NCBI GenBank assembly: GCA_046262315.1
Contig: JBHEMZ010000029.1
Coordinates: forward strand, 1-64,000
Direction of reading: 5' to 3'
Length of the DNA stretch: 64,000 bases
Source of the DNA: JACVRM01 sp046262315
GTDB lineage: Bacteria > Actinomycetota > Thermoleophilia > Gaiellales > Gaiellaceae
Positions 31,853 to 41,565 of the stretch are shown here, one piece after another. The notes under the pieces were generated by a model. The model was given only the letters and a program-made list of their open reading frames with translations. It did not search any database and was not told the DNA's origin. The position numbers were made by a program, and so were the translations under genes. The first letter of the stretch is position 1, and every line of letters starts with the position of its first letter.

Positions 31853-33364
31853 CTAGGAACCCGACACTGGTGCTCGCGGAAAGTCTGGCAGCTCCTGAAC
31901 CGTGCCGGCTGCGTGGTCGAGCGCTTGCTTGACGTCGTAGTACAGACCGCGAGCCTGCTGCAGATCGTCTCCGATCGCGGTGAGGCCGATGCGGCCGGCG
32001 ACCGCGAGTGCGCTGACCATGTGCAGAACCACGCCCGTCTCGCTCTCCTCGTCCCAGCCGAGCTTTCGCTCGGCCACGACGTCGAGCAGGTCGTCCGGCG
32101 TCAGTGATTGGTACGCCGGCGAGTCGAGGTGATCGGTCGCGGCGTAGTGCTTCAGGTCCCCTAGCCTTGTCCGATACTCGCCCGCTAGCGGTTCGTACGC
32201 GCCGTCGGTGAGCGCCGTGAGCGCGAAGAGCGGATGCGTCGTGCCACCGCAGCGGATGTTGATCTCGAGCGCGAACGTGCGCCAGGCGTCTTCCTCCCTC
32301 ACCGCGGCGAAGTCCACCGACGCGCGGCCGATGACCCCCTCACGTGCCAGACGCCGACCGACCTTCAATGCCTCGGCCGCGATCGGCGCGGCGTACTCGG
32401 GTTCGGCCGGAAAGTGGCAGCCGAAGTACGTCTGTCCGTGCGGGCCGCCGAGCACCTGGTCGTGCGTCGACATGATGTCGACCTGACCCGAGGGACTCAG
32501 CCGAAGCTGGACGCTCGGGCTGCGGAAGACCTCTCCCTCGATTCGTTCATCGACGATCCCGCCCTCGACGTCCAGCGCAGCGAGGTAGTCCGCGACGCTC
32601 GACTCGGCATCCTCGAGCTCGATCGCCTGGAGCACGTCTCCCTCCGTGGCGGAGAGGTCGACGAGCGCGTTACCCAGCCCGCTGACGCCCCGGTTGAGCT
32701 TGAGCACGGCGCGGCGCGCGCCCGGGATTCGCCTCCGAAGCTCGCGAAGGGTCACCGCAACGTCTCGCTTCCCGTCCAGCTCGAGACCGACCGGATGGCC
32801 CACGCCTTCCTCGGCGAACACGCTGCGGCTTCCCTTCTTCGTCCCGAGCTCGTTGAGCACGGGATCGCACCCGTAGATCGGAAGCCCGATCCGAACCGCG
32901 AGCTCCACCTCGTCGGAGGACATCGAGAACGGGAGGATGAAGGCGAGCTCTGAGTTTCCGACCAACCCGCGAATCCGCCGGATCGCACCCGGTCGGGCGA
33001 GAAGCTTGCGGGACAGCGGCTCGTTGCGACCGTCCACCAGCGAGACGGCGAAGAAGCGGCTCCGAGCGTCTGGGGTGTCGAGCTCGGGGACGAGGCCGAA
33101 GTAGTAGTCGAGCACGCGTGGATGGATCGGCTGCGACGTCACGTAGATCACTCGCGAGCGCGGCGCCCGAAGGAGGCTGAGGACGAGGCACAGAAAACGC
33201 TCCTCGTACGCGGGGAAGACGGGCACGAGCTGCGCGGGCACGTCGAAGCTGATCGAGTGCACGACGACGACGGCGCGCTCGATGTCGCCGATCGACCGCA
33301 GCGTCACATTCGGCCAGAACGTGCGCAGCCGCGACTGAAGCTCGGCAAACGTCGGGTCAGGCAC
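31853..33364 (-). CDS. PGM1-like ATP-grasp peptide ligase
   Basis: About 503 aa from GTG 33364, which overlaps the upstream oxidoreductase stop by 8 nt; a longer frame to 33418 is not needed. Sequence features such as VVVVHSISFDVP, GLPIYGCDPVLNELGTKKGSRSVFAEEGV, VLKLNRGVSGLGNALVDLS, GGPHGQTYFGCHFP and FALEINIRCGGTTHPLFAL match the peptide ligase of pheganomycin synthesis (PGM1) and its uncharacterised relatives. They form amide bonds via acyl-phosphate using ATP. No precursor peptide gene is visible nearby, so the product is unknown. Coupling to an MDR and acyl-CoA dehydrogenase is unusual. Confidence 0.8.
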   Translation of the reverse strand: MPDPTFAELQSRLRTFWPNVTLRSIGDIERAVVVVHSISFDVPAQLVPVFPAYEERFLCLVLSLLRAPRSRVIYVTSQPIHPRVLDYYFGLVPELDTPDARSRFFAVSLVDGRNEPLSRKLLARPGAIRRIRGLVGNSELAFILPFSMSSDEVELAVRIGLPIYGCDPVLNELGTKKGSRSVFAEEGVGHPVGLELDGKRDVAVTLRELRRRIPGARRAVLKLNRGVSGLGNALVDLSATEGDVLQAIELEDAESSVADYLAALDVEGGIVDERIEGEVFRSPSVQLRLSPSGQVDIMSTHDQVLGGPHGQTYFGCHFPAEPEYAAPIAAEALKVGRRLAREGVIGRASVDFAAVREEDAWRTFALEINIRCGGTTHPLFALTALTDGAYEPLAGEYRTRLGDLKHYAATDHLDSPAYQSLTPDDLLDVVAERKLGWDEESETGVVLHMVSALAVAGRIGLTAIGDDLQQARGLYYDVKQALDHAAGTVQELPDFPRAPVSGS

Positions 33365-34394
33365 TAGCGGAGACGGACCCCGCGACCTTGACGAGCGCCT
33401 TGCCGCGGTTTTCGCCATTCAGCAAGCCGATGAAGGCTCGCGGGGTGTTCTCCAGACCCTCGGTCACGTGCTCGCGCCAGCGGATCTTCCCCTCCGCGAC
33501 CCAGCGCCCTAGTCGCGAGGCAGCCTCGTCGAAGCGCGCCGCGTAGTCCGTCACCAGGAAGCCCTCCATGCGGGCGCGGAAGACGATCAGCACGCCCGGG
33601 TGGAACGTCGGCACGGGCCGTTCGGCGTTGTACTGCGAGATCTGCCCGCAGACGACGATGCGCGCGCCCAGGCCGAGCCGCCCGTACACAGCCGCAGAGA
33701 TGTCGCCACCGCAGTTGTCGAAGTAGACGTCCACCCCGCCCGGGCACGCGTCCTTGAGCGCCGCCCGCAGCTCCTCGCCCTTGTAGTCGATCGCCACGTC
33801 GTAGCCGTAGAGCTCGAGCAGGTCCTCGCGCTTCTCGGCCCCGCCGGCGATCCCGACCGTGCGGCACCCCGCAAGCTTCGCGATCTGTCCGACCACCTGC
33901 CCCACGCCGCCCGCGGCGCCGGAGACGACGACGGTATCGCCGGGCTTCGGCTGCCCGACTTCGAGCAGGCCGAAGTACGCCGTGAACCCCGTGGCGCCGA
34001 CGACGTGGAGCGCGAGCGTCGGCGGGTCGAGCGCCGCCGGCACCTTCCGCAGCGCCCCGCCGCGCGCCAGCGCGTACTCCTGCCAGCCGAGCTGCCCGAC
34101 CACCAGGTCTCCCTCCTCGAAGCGCCCATCCTCCGAATCGACCACCTCGCCGAGCGCCTGCGCCGTCATCACTTCGCCGATCTCCACCGAGCGCGCATAC
34201 GACCGCGCCGTGCTCATGCGGCCTCGTTGGTACGGATCGACCGACGTCCAGAGCACACGCGCGAGCACCTCACCGGGCTCCGGCTCGGGCACGGGCTGCT
34301 CGACGAGCGCGAAGTCGTCCTCGGTCGGAAAGCCCGTCGGCCGCGCCGCCAGCGTGACCGCACGGCTCGTCGCTGGCACTATCCGAACCGCCAT
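33357..34394 (-). CDS. NADP-dependent MDR oxidoreductase (prostaglandin-reductase/curcumin-reductase type)
   Basis: 345 aa from ATG 34394, overlapping the acyl-CoA dehydrogenase stop by 16 nt. Distinctive PYQRGRMS, VVSGAAGGVGQVVGQIAKLAGC, GYDVAIDYK and YFDNCGGDISAAVYGRL are hallmarks of zinc-free medium-chain NADPH-dependent reductases reducing alpha,beta-unsaturated ketones. GLENTPRAFIGLLNGENRGKALVKV is the usual ending. Probably reduces an enone or enoyl intermediate. Confidence 0.93.
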   Translation of the reverse strand: MAVRIVPATSRAVTLAARPTGFPTEDDFALVEQPVPEPEPGEVLARVLWTSVDPYQRGRMSTARSYARSVEIGEVMTAQALGEVVDSEDGRFEEGDLVVGQLGWQEYALARGGALRKVPAALDPPTLALHVVGATGFTAYFGLLEVGQPKPGDTVVVSGAAGGVGQVVGQIAKLAGCRTVGIAGGAEKREDLLELYGYDVAIDYKGEELRAALKDACPGGVDVYFDNCGGDISAAVYGRLGLGARIVVCGQISQYNAERPVPTFHPGVLIVFRARMEGFLVTDYAARFDEAASRLGRWVAEGKIRWREHVTEGLENTPRAFIGLLNGENRGKALVKVAGSVSASA

Positions 34395-35599
34395 CCGTTC
34401 CCTCGCTCGAACTCCTTCAGGATGCGCCGGCTGACGACCATGCGGTGTACCTCGTCGGGACCGTCGTAGATCCGTGCCCCCCGCGCCGCCAGCGACATTG
34501 CCGCGAGCGGGGTGCGGTCGGTCAGCCCGAGCGCACCGTGCACCTGCACCGCTCGGTCGACGACGTCCTCCAGCACGCGCGCGGCGTAGAACTTGATCAG
34601 CGAGATTTCGACGCGTGCCTCGTCGCCGCCGTCGATCCTGTGCGCCGCGTCGAGCGTCATCAGCCGGCACGCCTGGATCTCCGCGGCGGAATCGGCGATC
34701 CAGTTCTGGATCGTCTGCTTGTCGGCGAGCCGCGAGCCGAACGCTTCGCGCTCGAGCGCCCGCGTGCAGAGCAGCTCGAACGCGCGCTGCATCTGCCCGA
34801 GCCAGCGCATGACGTGGTGGATGCGGCCCGGGCCGAGGCGTTTCTGCGCAATGCGGAAGCCGTCTCCCGGCTCGCCGAGCGTGTTCTCGACCGGCACGCG
34901 CACGCCGCTATAGGTGACCTCGCAGTGCGTCGTCCAGCCGCGGCCGCGGTGCCCGAAGATCGAGACCGGCTCGATCGCGATGCCGGGAGCGTCGGCCGGC
35001 ACGAGGATCTGGGTCGCGCGCCCGTGCGGCTCGGCGTCCGGGTCGGTGACCGCCATGACGATCCCGAAGCCCGCGCCCTCTGCCCCGCTCGAGAACCACT
35101 TGCGGCCGTCGATTACCCACTCGTCGCCGTCGCGCACCGCGCGCGTGCGAAGACCGGTGGGGTCGGACCCAGACACGTCCGGCTCGGTCATCGAGAAGAA
35201 CGAGCGCGTCTCGCCGGCCACGAGCGGGCGCAACCAGCGCTCCTTCTGCTCCTCCGTGCCGAACAGGTGCAGGATCTCGCCGTTCCCCGCGTCGGGAGCC
35301 TGGCACCCGAAGATGTACTGGGCCCAGATGCTGCGGCCGATCTCCTCGTTCAGGTAGGCGTACGCGAGGAAGCCCTGCCCCGTCCCGCCCGCCTCCGGCG
35401 GAAGGTGCGGCGCCCAGAGACCTTGCTCACGCGAGCGGCCGCGCAGCTCCGCGATGAGCTCGTCGGCGGCGTCGTCCTCGCGGGCGAGCGCCTCCTCGCT
35501 CGGGTAGACGTGCTCGTCCATGAACTCGCGGTAGCGGGCTCGCAGCTCGTCGAGGCCGGGCGGTGGGGCGAGTTCCGTCACGGCCACGGGGTTTAGCAT
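34379..35599 (-). CDS. Acyl-CoA dehydrogenase, ACAD10/11-like
   Basis: 406 aa. Features: [100 protein letters not shown] and C-terminal [15 protein letters not shown], the pattern of ACAD10/ACAD11-type enzymes that in bacteria act on hydroxy- or branched acyl-CoAs. The start is ATG 35599 or possibly GTG 35587, which has a TGCTAA box 5 nt upstream. A phosphotransferase of the ACAD10 N-terminal type is encoded at 39317, not adjacent. Confidence 0.93.
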   Translation of the reverse strand: MLNPVAVTELAPPPGLDELRARYREFMDEHVYPSEEALAREDDAADELIAELRGRSREQGLWAPHLPPEAGGTGQGFLAYAYLNEEIGRSIWAQYIFGCQAPDAGNGEILHLFGTEEQKERWLRPLVAGETRSFFSMTEPDVSGSDPTGLRTRAVRDGDEWVIDGRKWFSSGAEGAGFGIVMAVTDPDAEPHGRATQILVPADAPGIAIEPVSIFGHRGRGWTTHCEVTYSGVRVPVENTLGEPGDGFRIAQKRLGPGRIHHVMRWLGQMQRAFELLCTRALEREAFGSRLADKQTIQNWIADSAAEIQACRLMTLDAAHRIDGGDEARVEISLIKFYAARVLEDVVDRAVQVHGALGLTDRTPLAAMSLAARGARIYDGPDEVHRMVVSRRILKEFERGNGWRFG

Positions 35600-35607
35600 C
35601 GCATGCC
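35587..35607. promoter_or_regulatory. Overlapping divergent promoters (acyl-CoA dehydrogenase / LLM oxidoreductase)
   Basis: TAGCAT (35594-35599) lies 8 nt before the plus-strand GTG 35608; its complement provides TGCTAA for the minus-strand GTG 35587. Both genes look leaderless and share essentially the same -10, so they should be mutually exclusive or co-regulated. Confidence 0.4.
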
Positions 35608-36612
<1,005 letters not shown>

Positions 36613-36659
36613 GCAGCCTCGTGCCGCCCTTCGCCGCCTCGTTGCGCCGGCGCCCGGTC

Positions 36660-36682
36660 GCAAGTAACAGTCTGTTACTTGC
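36660..36682. repeat. Second copy of the 23-nt palindrome, inverted
   Basis: Arms GCAAGTAACAG and CTGTTACTTGC around a central T, the exact reverse complement of the element at 13945-13967. It sits 48 nt after the LLM gene stop and 75 nt before the next SDR start, both rightward. It may terminate the LLM transcript. Confidence 0.7.
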
Positions 36683-36756
36683 GTCGGCTGGTGGCGGGGA
36701 TCCGAGGAAGCCCAGCCCTTGGGATCTGCCGCGCAGAGTCGAACGGGAGGCATTGC

Positions 36757-37530
36757 ATGACGGTGCGTGAGCTCTTCGATCTGTCGGGACGGGTGGCGAT
36801 CGTCACCGGAGGCGGCAAGGGCATCGGCCTGCAGATGGCCGGTGCGCTCGCCGAACTCGGCGCCGACCTCGTCCTCTGCGCGCGCAAGCCCGAGCGTTGC
36901 GAGGCCGCCGCCGCCGAGCTCTCCGAGGCGCACGGCGTGCGGGCGCTGGGGCTGCGCTGCGATGTCGCCGACCAGGCTGAGGTGCAGGCGCTGGTCGCCC
37001 GCACGCGCGCCGAGCTCGGGCGGATCGACGTGCTGGTCAACAACGCCGGCACCGTCTGGGGAGCGTCCCCCGAGGACATCCCGCTCGAGGGCTGGCAGAA
37101 GGTCGTGGACGTGAACCTGACCGGCGTCTTCCTCTGCTCGCAGGCCGCCGGTCGGCTCATGCTCGAGCAGGGGAGCGGCGCGATCGTCAACATCGCCTCG
37201 GTCGCCGGCCTCCACGGCGGCGATCCCGACTTCATGAACGCGCTGCCCTACAACGCGACGAAGGGCGGGGTGATCGCCTTCACGCGCGACCTCGCGTGGA
37301 AGTGGGGCCGGCGGGGCATCCGCGTCAACGCGATCGCTCCCGGCTGGTTCCCCTCGGACATGTCGAGCTTCGTGCTCGACCGCCACGGCGAGGAGCTGAC
37401 GAAACGCATCCCGCTGGGCCGGTTCGGCGGGCCGCAGGACCTGAAGGGCGCGGTTGCCTTTCTCGCCTCGGACGCGAGCGCCTACGTCACCGGGCACACG
37501 CTCGTCGTCGACGGCGGCCAGTCAGCCTGA
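36757..37530 (+). CDS. SDR-family oxidoreductase (3-ketoacyl reductase/gluconate-5-dehydrogenase-like)
   Basis: 257 aa from ATG 36757 with Shine-Dalgarno GGGAGG. LFDLSGRVAIVTGGGKGIGLQMAGALAELGADLVLCAR, NNAGTVWGASPEDIPLEGWQKVVDVNLTG, IASVAGLHGG, YNATKGGVIAFTRDLAWKWGRRGIRVNAIAPGWFPSDMS and a classic SDR end YVTGHTLVVDGGQSA. NAD(P)-dependent; the chemistry fits beta-oxidation 3-hydroxyacyl oxidation, but the substrate is unknown. A decayed relative of its C-terminus lies 500 bp downstream. Confidence 0.93.
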   Translation: MTVRELFDLSGRVAIVTGGGKGIGLQMAGALAELGADLVLCARKPERCEAAAAELSEAHGVRALGLRCDVADQAEVQALVARTRAELGRIDVLVNNAGTVWGASPEDIPLEGWQKVVDVNLTGVFLCSQAAGRLMLEQGSGAIVNIASVAGLHGGDPDFMNALPYNATKGGVIAFTRDLAWKWGRRGIRVNAIAPGWFPSDMSSFVLDRHGEELTKRIPLGRFGGPQDLKGAVAFLASDASAYVTGHTLVVDGGQSA

Positions 37531-37568
37531 CGCGGTCGCCGCCACGGCGCCTGCGGCGGGCGCGCGCG

Positions 37569-37895
37569 TCATTCGCCCGGTCGCCGGTAGCCGATGCTCC
37601 TGCTCTGCGCCAGCGCCTCAAGCGTCTCTTCGACGCTCATCAGGACGGACGTCTCGACCGAGGCGAGGGCGCCGCCCGCCGAGATTCCGAGCACGACGGC
37701 GGCCATCGAGACGTTGTCCGGCGCCTCCAGGATCGCGTAGCCGTCGTATTCGCCGAAGCCGTACCAGAACCCGTGCAGGGCGCCACCGACCTGCTCGACG
37801 TACGCGCGCGCCGCATCGCGCCGATCCTCGGGGTTCTGGATCAGCCGCGACCACGTCTCGGGCGTGTAGCTGAAGCGCATCAGGTAGACCGGCAT
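37569..37895 (-). CDS. GYD-domain protein
   Basis: 108 aa from ATG 37895, Shine-Dalgarno GGGAGG. PVYLMRFSYTPETWSRLIQNPEDR, ...HGFWYGFGEYDGYAILEAPDNVSMAAVVLG contains the family's GxYDxxxI/LxEAPD core; a ferredoxin-like alpha/beta fold is expected. Function of GYD proteins is unknown. It is convergent with the SDR gene. Confidence 0.85.
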   Translation of the reverse strand: MPVYLMRFSYTPETWSRLIQNPEDRRDAARAYVEQVGGALHGFWYGFGEYDGYAILEAPDNVSMAAVVLGISAGGALASVETSVLMSVEETLEALAQSRSIGYRRPGE

Positions 37896-37995
37896 GGCAC
37901 CTCCCGACTCGTCGGATCGCGCCAGCCTACGCCACTCGTCGCGAGCCGGCAGGTGCAGGCTCCGCGTCGCGAGCGTCGCCTGTGAGAGGAGCTGG

Positions 37996-38092
37996 CGCCG
38001 CGGATCCCGCTCGGTCGGTTTGGCGGCCCGGAGGACTGAAGGCCGCGGTTGGATTTCTCGCGCATGGGCTCGTCGTCGACGGCCGGACCAGA
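37996..38092 (+). pseudogene. SDR C-terminal remnant
   Basis: The DNA encodes IPLGRFGGPED, then after a one-base frame change KAAVGFLA, then HGLVVDG: the last 40 or so residues of an SDR with an internal deletion. It closely parallels IPLGRFGGPQDLKGAVAFLA...LVVDGG of the intact gene ending at 37530. No upstream catalytic region remains. Degenerate copy or remnant of a second SDR gene. Confidence 0.7.
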
Positions 38093-38099
38093 CGGTGAT

Positions 38100-39120
38100 C
38101 CGAGCTCGAGTACGGTCGTTGCGGCGCCGACTGGTCGGGCCCAGGGCGAGATCGTCTCGGTCGATTGGGCGCCAGACGCGCGGCAGATCGCGTGGATCGA
38201 GACCGGCGACGGCGGCGCGCGAATCTGGATCGCAGACTCGGATGGGTCACGCGCGCGCCCGGCAACCAGGCTGTTCACCGGCTTGTGGACGATGCGGTGG
38301 CTGCCTCATGGCCGCCTTATCTACTGGGCCGGCTACTCGCTCTACCTCGCGACGCCGGGACGCCGCGGCTCCGCCGTCGCCGACGGGGTCGTCCACCGCT
38401 TCTCGACGGATGCCAAAGGAATACTTCTTGCGACAGCTTCCTGCGATGGACACGAGTGCGGCGCGAGCGCCCCGGTAGTGATCCACGACGTCCCGACGGG
38501 CGCGGCGCATCCAGTTGCCGGCGACGGGGTACTCGACGATTTCCCGCTCTCTCCCGCGACGGCCGCTGGTCGTCTTCGAGCGCGTGTTGTGCCCTCGCCC
38601 TCTCCGCCCCGGCTGTCGGTGGGACGAATCGGACGAAGCCGGTCTTTGGATTGCGTCCACAGCCAGGGGCGCGAGGCCGCGCCAGCTCACTCCCGTCGAC
38701 CAATGTGCGGGGTGGTCGCCGAATGGCAAGCAGATCGCCTATACGGCGCCTTCCTCCACCGCGACGGAAATACGGTTCTCCCTACGCGTCGTCGATATCG
38801 CGAGCGGCAGAAGCCGGTCTCTGCTCCGGCGCACGTCAGCAAGGTGTCCCAAGTGGTCACCCGACGGCCGCTGGCTCGCCCACAGCAGCGCCGACTGGTC
38901 TCCCCGCCCGCCGACGGGCGTGCGCCTGATCGACCCCAGTACTGGCAGCAGCCGGACCGCGCTCCGAACCCTCGTCATATCCGAAATTGCCTGGTCGCCG
39001 GACTCGTCGAACCTGCTGGTCGTCGGCAGCCGGCGCGCCCAGGTCGCGTGCTCCTCGCTATGGACGTATGACGCCCGCCGAGGCGGCACACGGCAGATCC
39101 GCCGCGATTCGTGCGGCTAG
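38100..39120 (+). pseudogene. TolB/PD40-type beta-propeller protein, frameshifted
   Basis: Propeller blades are visible in successive frames: SVDWAPDARQIAWIETGDGG, TMRWLPHGRLIYW, CDGHECG, then after two small indels near 38545-38570 LSRDGRW, VVFERVL, LWIASTARGARPRQLTPVDQCAGWSPNGKQIAYTA, RCPKWSPDGRWLAHSS, EIAWSPDSSNLLVVGS. Each WSPDG/WSPNG unit is a PD40 blade. No start codon or signal peptide is attributable, because an SDR remnant abuts the 5' side. Likely a decayed secreted/periplasmic-type propeller; net +1 shift. Confidence 0.7.
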
Positions 39121-39316
39121 CGTTGTCCGCCGACGGGGCGACGCGAACCGTTGCCGCTTTGCGAGCAGGCGTGCCGCCTGCTCGCGTAAGCGGGCCGGGC
39201 AGCCGCACCGGCACTCGCTCGGGGTGCAGCCACACGTGCGTCGGCCGTGCCGGCGCGCGACCGTTCATGCGCGGCGCGGGCAACCGGGAAGCCGCGACTC
39301 CTTCGTGCGTGCCCGC

Positions 39317-40396
39317 TCAGTCGTCGCAGGCGTCCCGCTCGAGCGCGCCGAACGCTGCTTCGACCATGAGCGGAACGCCCTGCTCGAAGCGCGCCGCCTG
39401 CGGCGCCTCGCCGAGCTCGCCGCGCGCGTAGCGGCCGTAGATCGCCTCGCAGAAGACGGCCGCCTTCCACATCGCCAGCGCCTCGAACCAGCCGAGCCGC
39501 TCGACGCGGCGTCCGCTGCGCTCCTCGTACCGCGCCACGAGCTCCGCCCGGGACGGGAACCCCGCGGTCGCTGTGGCCGGCGACGTGCCGAGCGCGGTCG
39601 CGGAACCGCCGGGCTCGGCGTACGTGGCGACGAGGTAGCCGACGTCGGCGCGCGGGTCGCCGATCGCGCCCAGCTCCCAGTCGAGCACGGCCGCGATGCG
39701 CGGCTCGTCGTGCGAGACGAGCGCGTTGCCGATGCGGTAGTCGCCGTGGACGACGGTGTCGGGCAGCGGCTCGGGGATCGAGGTCTCCATGCGCCGGCCG
39801 AGCTCCGGCACCGGCAGCTCCCGCGTCCGGTTCACGCCCCAGAGCTGCTGCCAGCGCCGCACCTGCCGCTCCAGGTAGCTGCCGGAACGCACGAACGGAT
39901 GGAGATCGGGCGCGGCGACGTCCACCGCGTGGATCTCCGCGAGCGTGTCGACCAGGTCGAGACCGAGCGCTCGCCGCGCCGCCTCCGAGCGCTCCAGATG
40001 GGGCGGCAGCGTCTCGAGGACGACGTGCCCCTCGACGTACTCCATGACGTAGAACGGGACGCCGAGCACGCTCTCGTCCTCGCACACCGCGACGATCGCG
40101 GGCACGCGGATCCCCTGCCGGGCGAGCGCGAGCTGGAGGCGAGCCTCGCGCACCATGTCGTGCGCCGAGGGAGGCAAGGGTGGGCGCGGCGGCCTGCGCA
40201 GGACGTAGCGTCCGGCGTCACGCTCGATCAGGAAGGTGAAGTTGGAGCCGCCCGCGATGCCGATCCGCTCCGCGCGGACGGGTCCCTCCCCGAGCCCGTG
40301 CTCGTCGAGGAAGGTCTCGACGCGGTCGAGGACGAGCAGCGGCGGCAGCGGCTCGCCCGCGGCGAGCGCGGCGGTCTCGACGATCTCGGCGCGCAG
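39317..40396 (-). CDS. Aminoglycoside-phosphotransferase-fold kinase (ACAD10-N-like); start codon unresolved
   Basis: Catalytic signatures: VVHGDYRIGNALV (Brenner HGD...N motif) and VLDWELGAIGDPRADVGYL (metal-binding D). VMEYVEGHVVLETLPP is hinge-like. The first canonical start, TTG 40177, would omit the nucleotide loop, yet the frame continues upstream with good homology: IGIAGGSNFTFLIERDAGRYVLRRPP. No ATG, GTG or TTG precedes it; the first candidate is CTG 40396 (LRAEIVETAALAAGEPLPP). In animals this domain, fused to acyl-CoA dehydrogenase in ACAD10/11, phosphorylates 4-hydroxyacyl-CoA, which fits the ACAD10/11-like gene at 34379. Either a CTG start or a lost start. Confidence 0.85.
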   Translation of the reverse strand: MRAEIVETAALAAGEPLPPLLVLDRVETFLDEHGLGEGPVRAERIGIAGGSNFTFLIERDAGRYVLRRPPRPPLPPSAHDMVREARLQLALARQGIRVPAIVAVCEDESVLGVPFYVMEYVEGHVVLETLPPHLERSEAARRALGLDLVDTLAEIHAVDVAAPDLHPFVRSGSYLERQVRRWQQLWGVNRTRELPVPELGRRMETSIPEPLPDTVVHGDYRIGNALVSHDEPRIAAVLDWELGAIGDPRADVGYLVATYAEPGGSATALGTSPATATAGFPSRAELVARYEERSGRRVERLGWFEALAMWKAAVFCEAIYGRYARGELGEAPQAARFEQGVPLMVEAAFGALERDACDD

Positions 40397-40483
40397 GCGG
40401 CAATCGTACGCTACTGCTGTGGGTGGGCGGATCTCCTCAGGCAGCCGGTTGGTGCCAACGTCGACGCGGGCGACCGCAGCGGC

Positions 40484-40663
40484 TTAAGCCGAGGAATCGT
40501 CGGGCCCACCGTCTCGCGACTTTTCTGGGTCGTGCGTCGGGTTGTCGCCGAACAGTCCGATCGAGCCAGGCGGCGGAGTTTCCGGCGGCGGCGGCGGTGG
40601 AGGATCGTGCTCTGGACGGAATCCCTTCTCCTCGTAGATTCCCTCGAGCTTTTTCTCGGCCAT
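40484..40663 (-). CDS. 59-aa proline-rich peptide
   Basis: ATG 40663 to TAA 40484. Starts MAEKKLEGIYEEKGFRPEHD, continues with seven consecutive prolines, ETPPPGSIGLFGDNPTHDPE and ends PDDSSA. Very acidic with a basic start, no membrane segment. Between two minus-strand genes, one decayed. The composition and clean start-stop make it a plausible small gene, but no family or Shine-Dalgarno sequence was recognised. Confidence 0.45.
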   Translation of the reverse strand: MAEKKLEGIYEEKGFRPEHDPPPPPPPETPPPGSIGLFGDNPTHDPEKSRDGGPDDSSA

Positions 40664-40672
40664 GCGCCGACT

Positions 40673-41430
40673 TTACCGAGTTGCCGGGTTCGCCCCGGCC
40701 CCGGTGTCGAGACGACCCTGCGCTGGAATGACGTGCAACACAGCGATGTCCTCACCACGCAGCCATGCAGCGCGGCGTGGGCGAACTGGTTGCGTCGGGT
40801 AACCGTTCTCGTCCAGCCACCAGACTTCATCGAGGAATATGTCCTTCTCGCTCGGCGAGAGACTGAGATAGGAGCCCCGGCCGAGCCTGCCGCCGACGAG
40901 GATCCTTTCGTCGCCCTTCATCCGGGCTACCAGGTACGCGCCTCCTCCGGCGTCGGTCGGGATCCTGTCCCACGCCTGCGGTGGATCGCCGGCGCCGAGT
41001 ATCCGTTCCCACCATGTGTGCTCGCGATCGCTGTGTTCCGCCGCTCGAAGCTTGCTGCCCACCAGCGAGCCAATCACGAGCGGCGCGATGAGCAGGACTA
41101 CGAGCCCATACAGCAAGATCTCGATCGCTCGCTCGGGCAGGACATCGACGACCGAGACCATCGGCGTGTAACCGGCGGCCACCTCCTGGCTTGCGGGCGC
41201 GTGCTGCAGAATCTCGTTCAGGCGGTCGTTGTTTTCGCCTGCCGCGAGTCCCTGAAGGTCGCGTACGAGCTCCGCGTCCACACGAAGAACAGCACGTGAA
41301 CGACGAGCGAGAGCCCGAGAGAGCGAAGCACGAATTCGAGATCCGAAGCGGTCGCGGCGTACGGACGGCCGTAGCGTGCCGCGCCGCTCAAGATGAACCC
41401 GGGCAGCGCGAACGCCGCGACAATGATCAC
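40673..41430 (-). pseudogene. Membrane protein, DUF6338-like, frameshifted
   Basis: The N-terminal part, read from GTG 41430, has two hydrophobic helices (IIVAAFALPGFILSG; LGLSLVVHVLFFVW). Near 41283 the frame shifts, and the second part (VDAELVRDLQGLAAGENND, then AIEILLYGLVVLLIAPLVIGSLVG, then a soluble domain ending PAQGRLDTGAGANPATR) continues to 40673. Together they form a roughly 250-aa protein with three to four helices and a cytoplasmic tail, resembling DUF6338 (tentative). Loss of an obvious ATG adds to the impression of decay; an assembly error is possible. Confidence 0.55.
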
Positions 41431-41539
41431 GCTGATGACGGTCTCGGGGATGCTGGGCTCCTAGGTCGCTTGCTCAATCGTCTAATGCCCGGGCAGCGAG
41501 CGCAAGGGGTCCGTAGAGGGCAGAGACGGACGACTAACT

Positions 41540-41565
41540 CTGAGTCGGACAGCTGTCCGACTCAG
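41540..41565. terminator. Perfect 26-bp palindrome at the tetR stop
   Basis: Arms CTGAGTCGGACAG and CTGTCCGACTCAG abut with no spacer. The tetR TGA stop (41562-41564) lies inside the distal arm. As RNA this would form a long stem, acting as a terminator for tetR, with no U-tract. Confidence 0.65.

Noticed and set aside
38987..41299. 770-aa plus-strand open frame
   Set aside because: Antisense to the phosphotransferase, small ORF and membrane gene; no start signal or domain.
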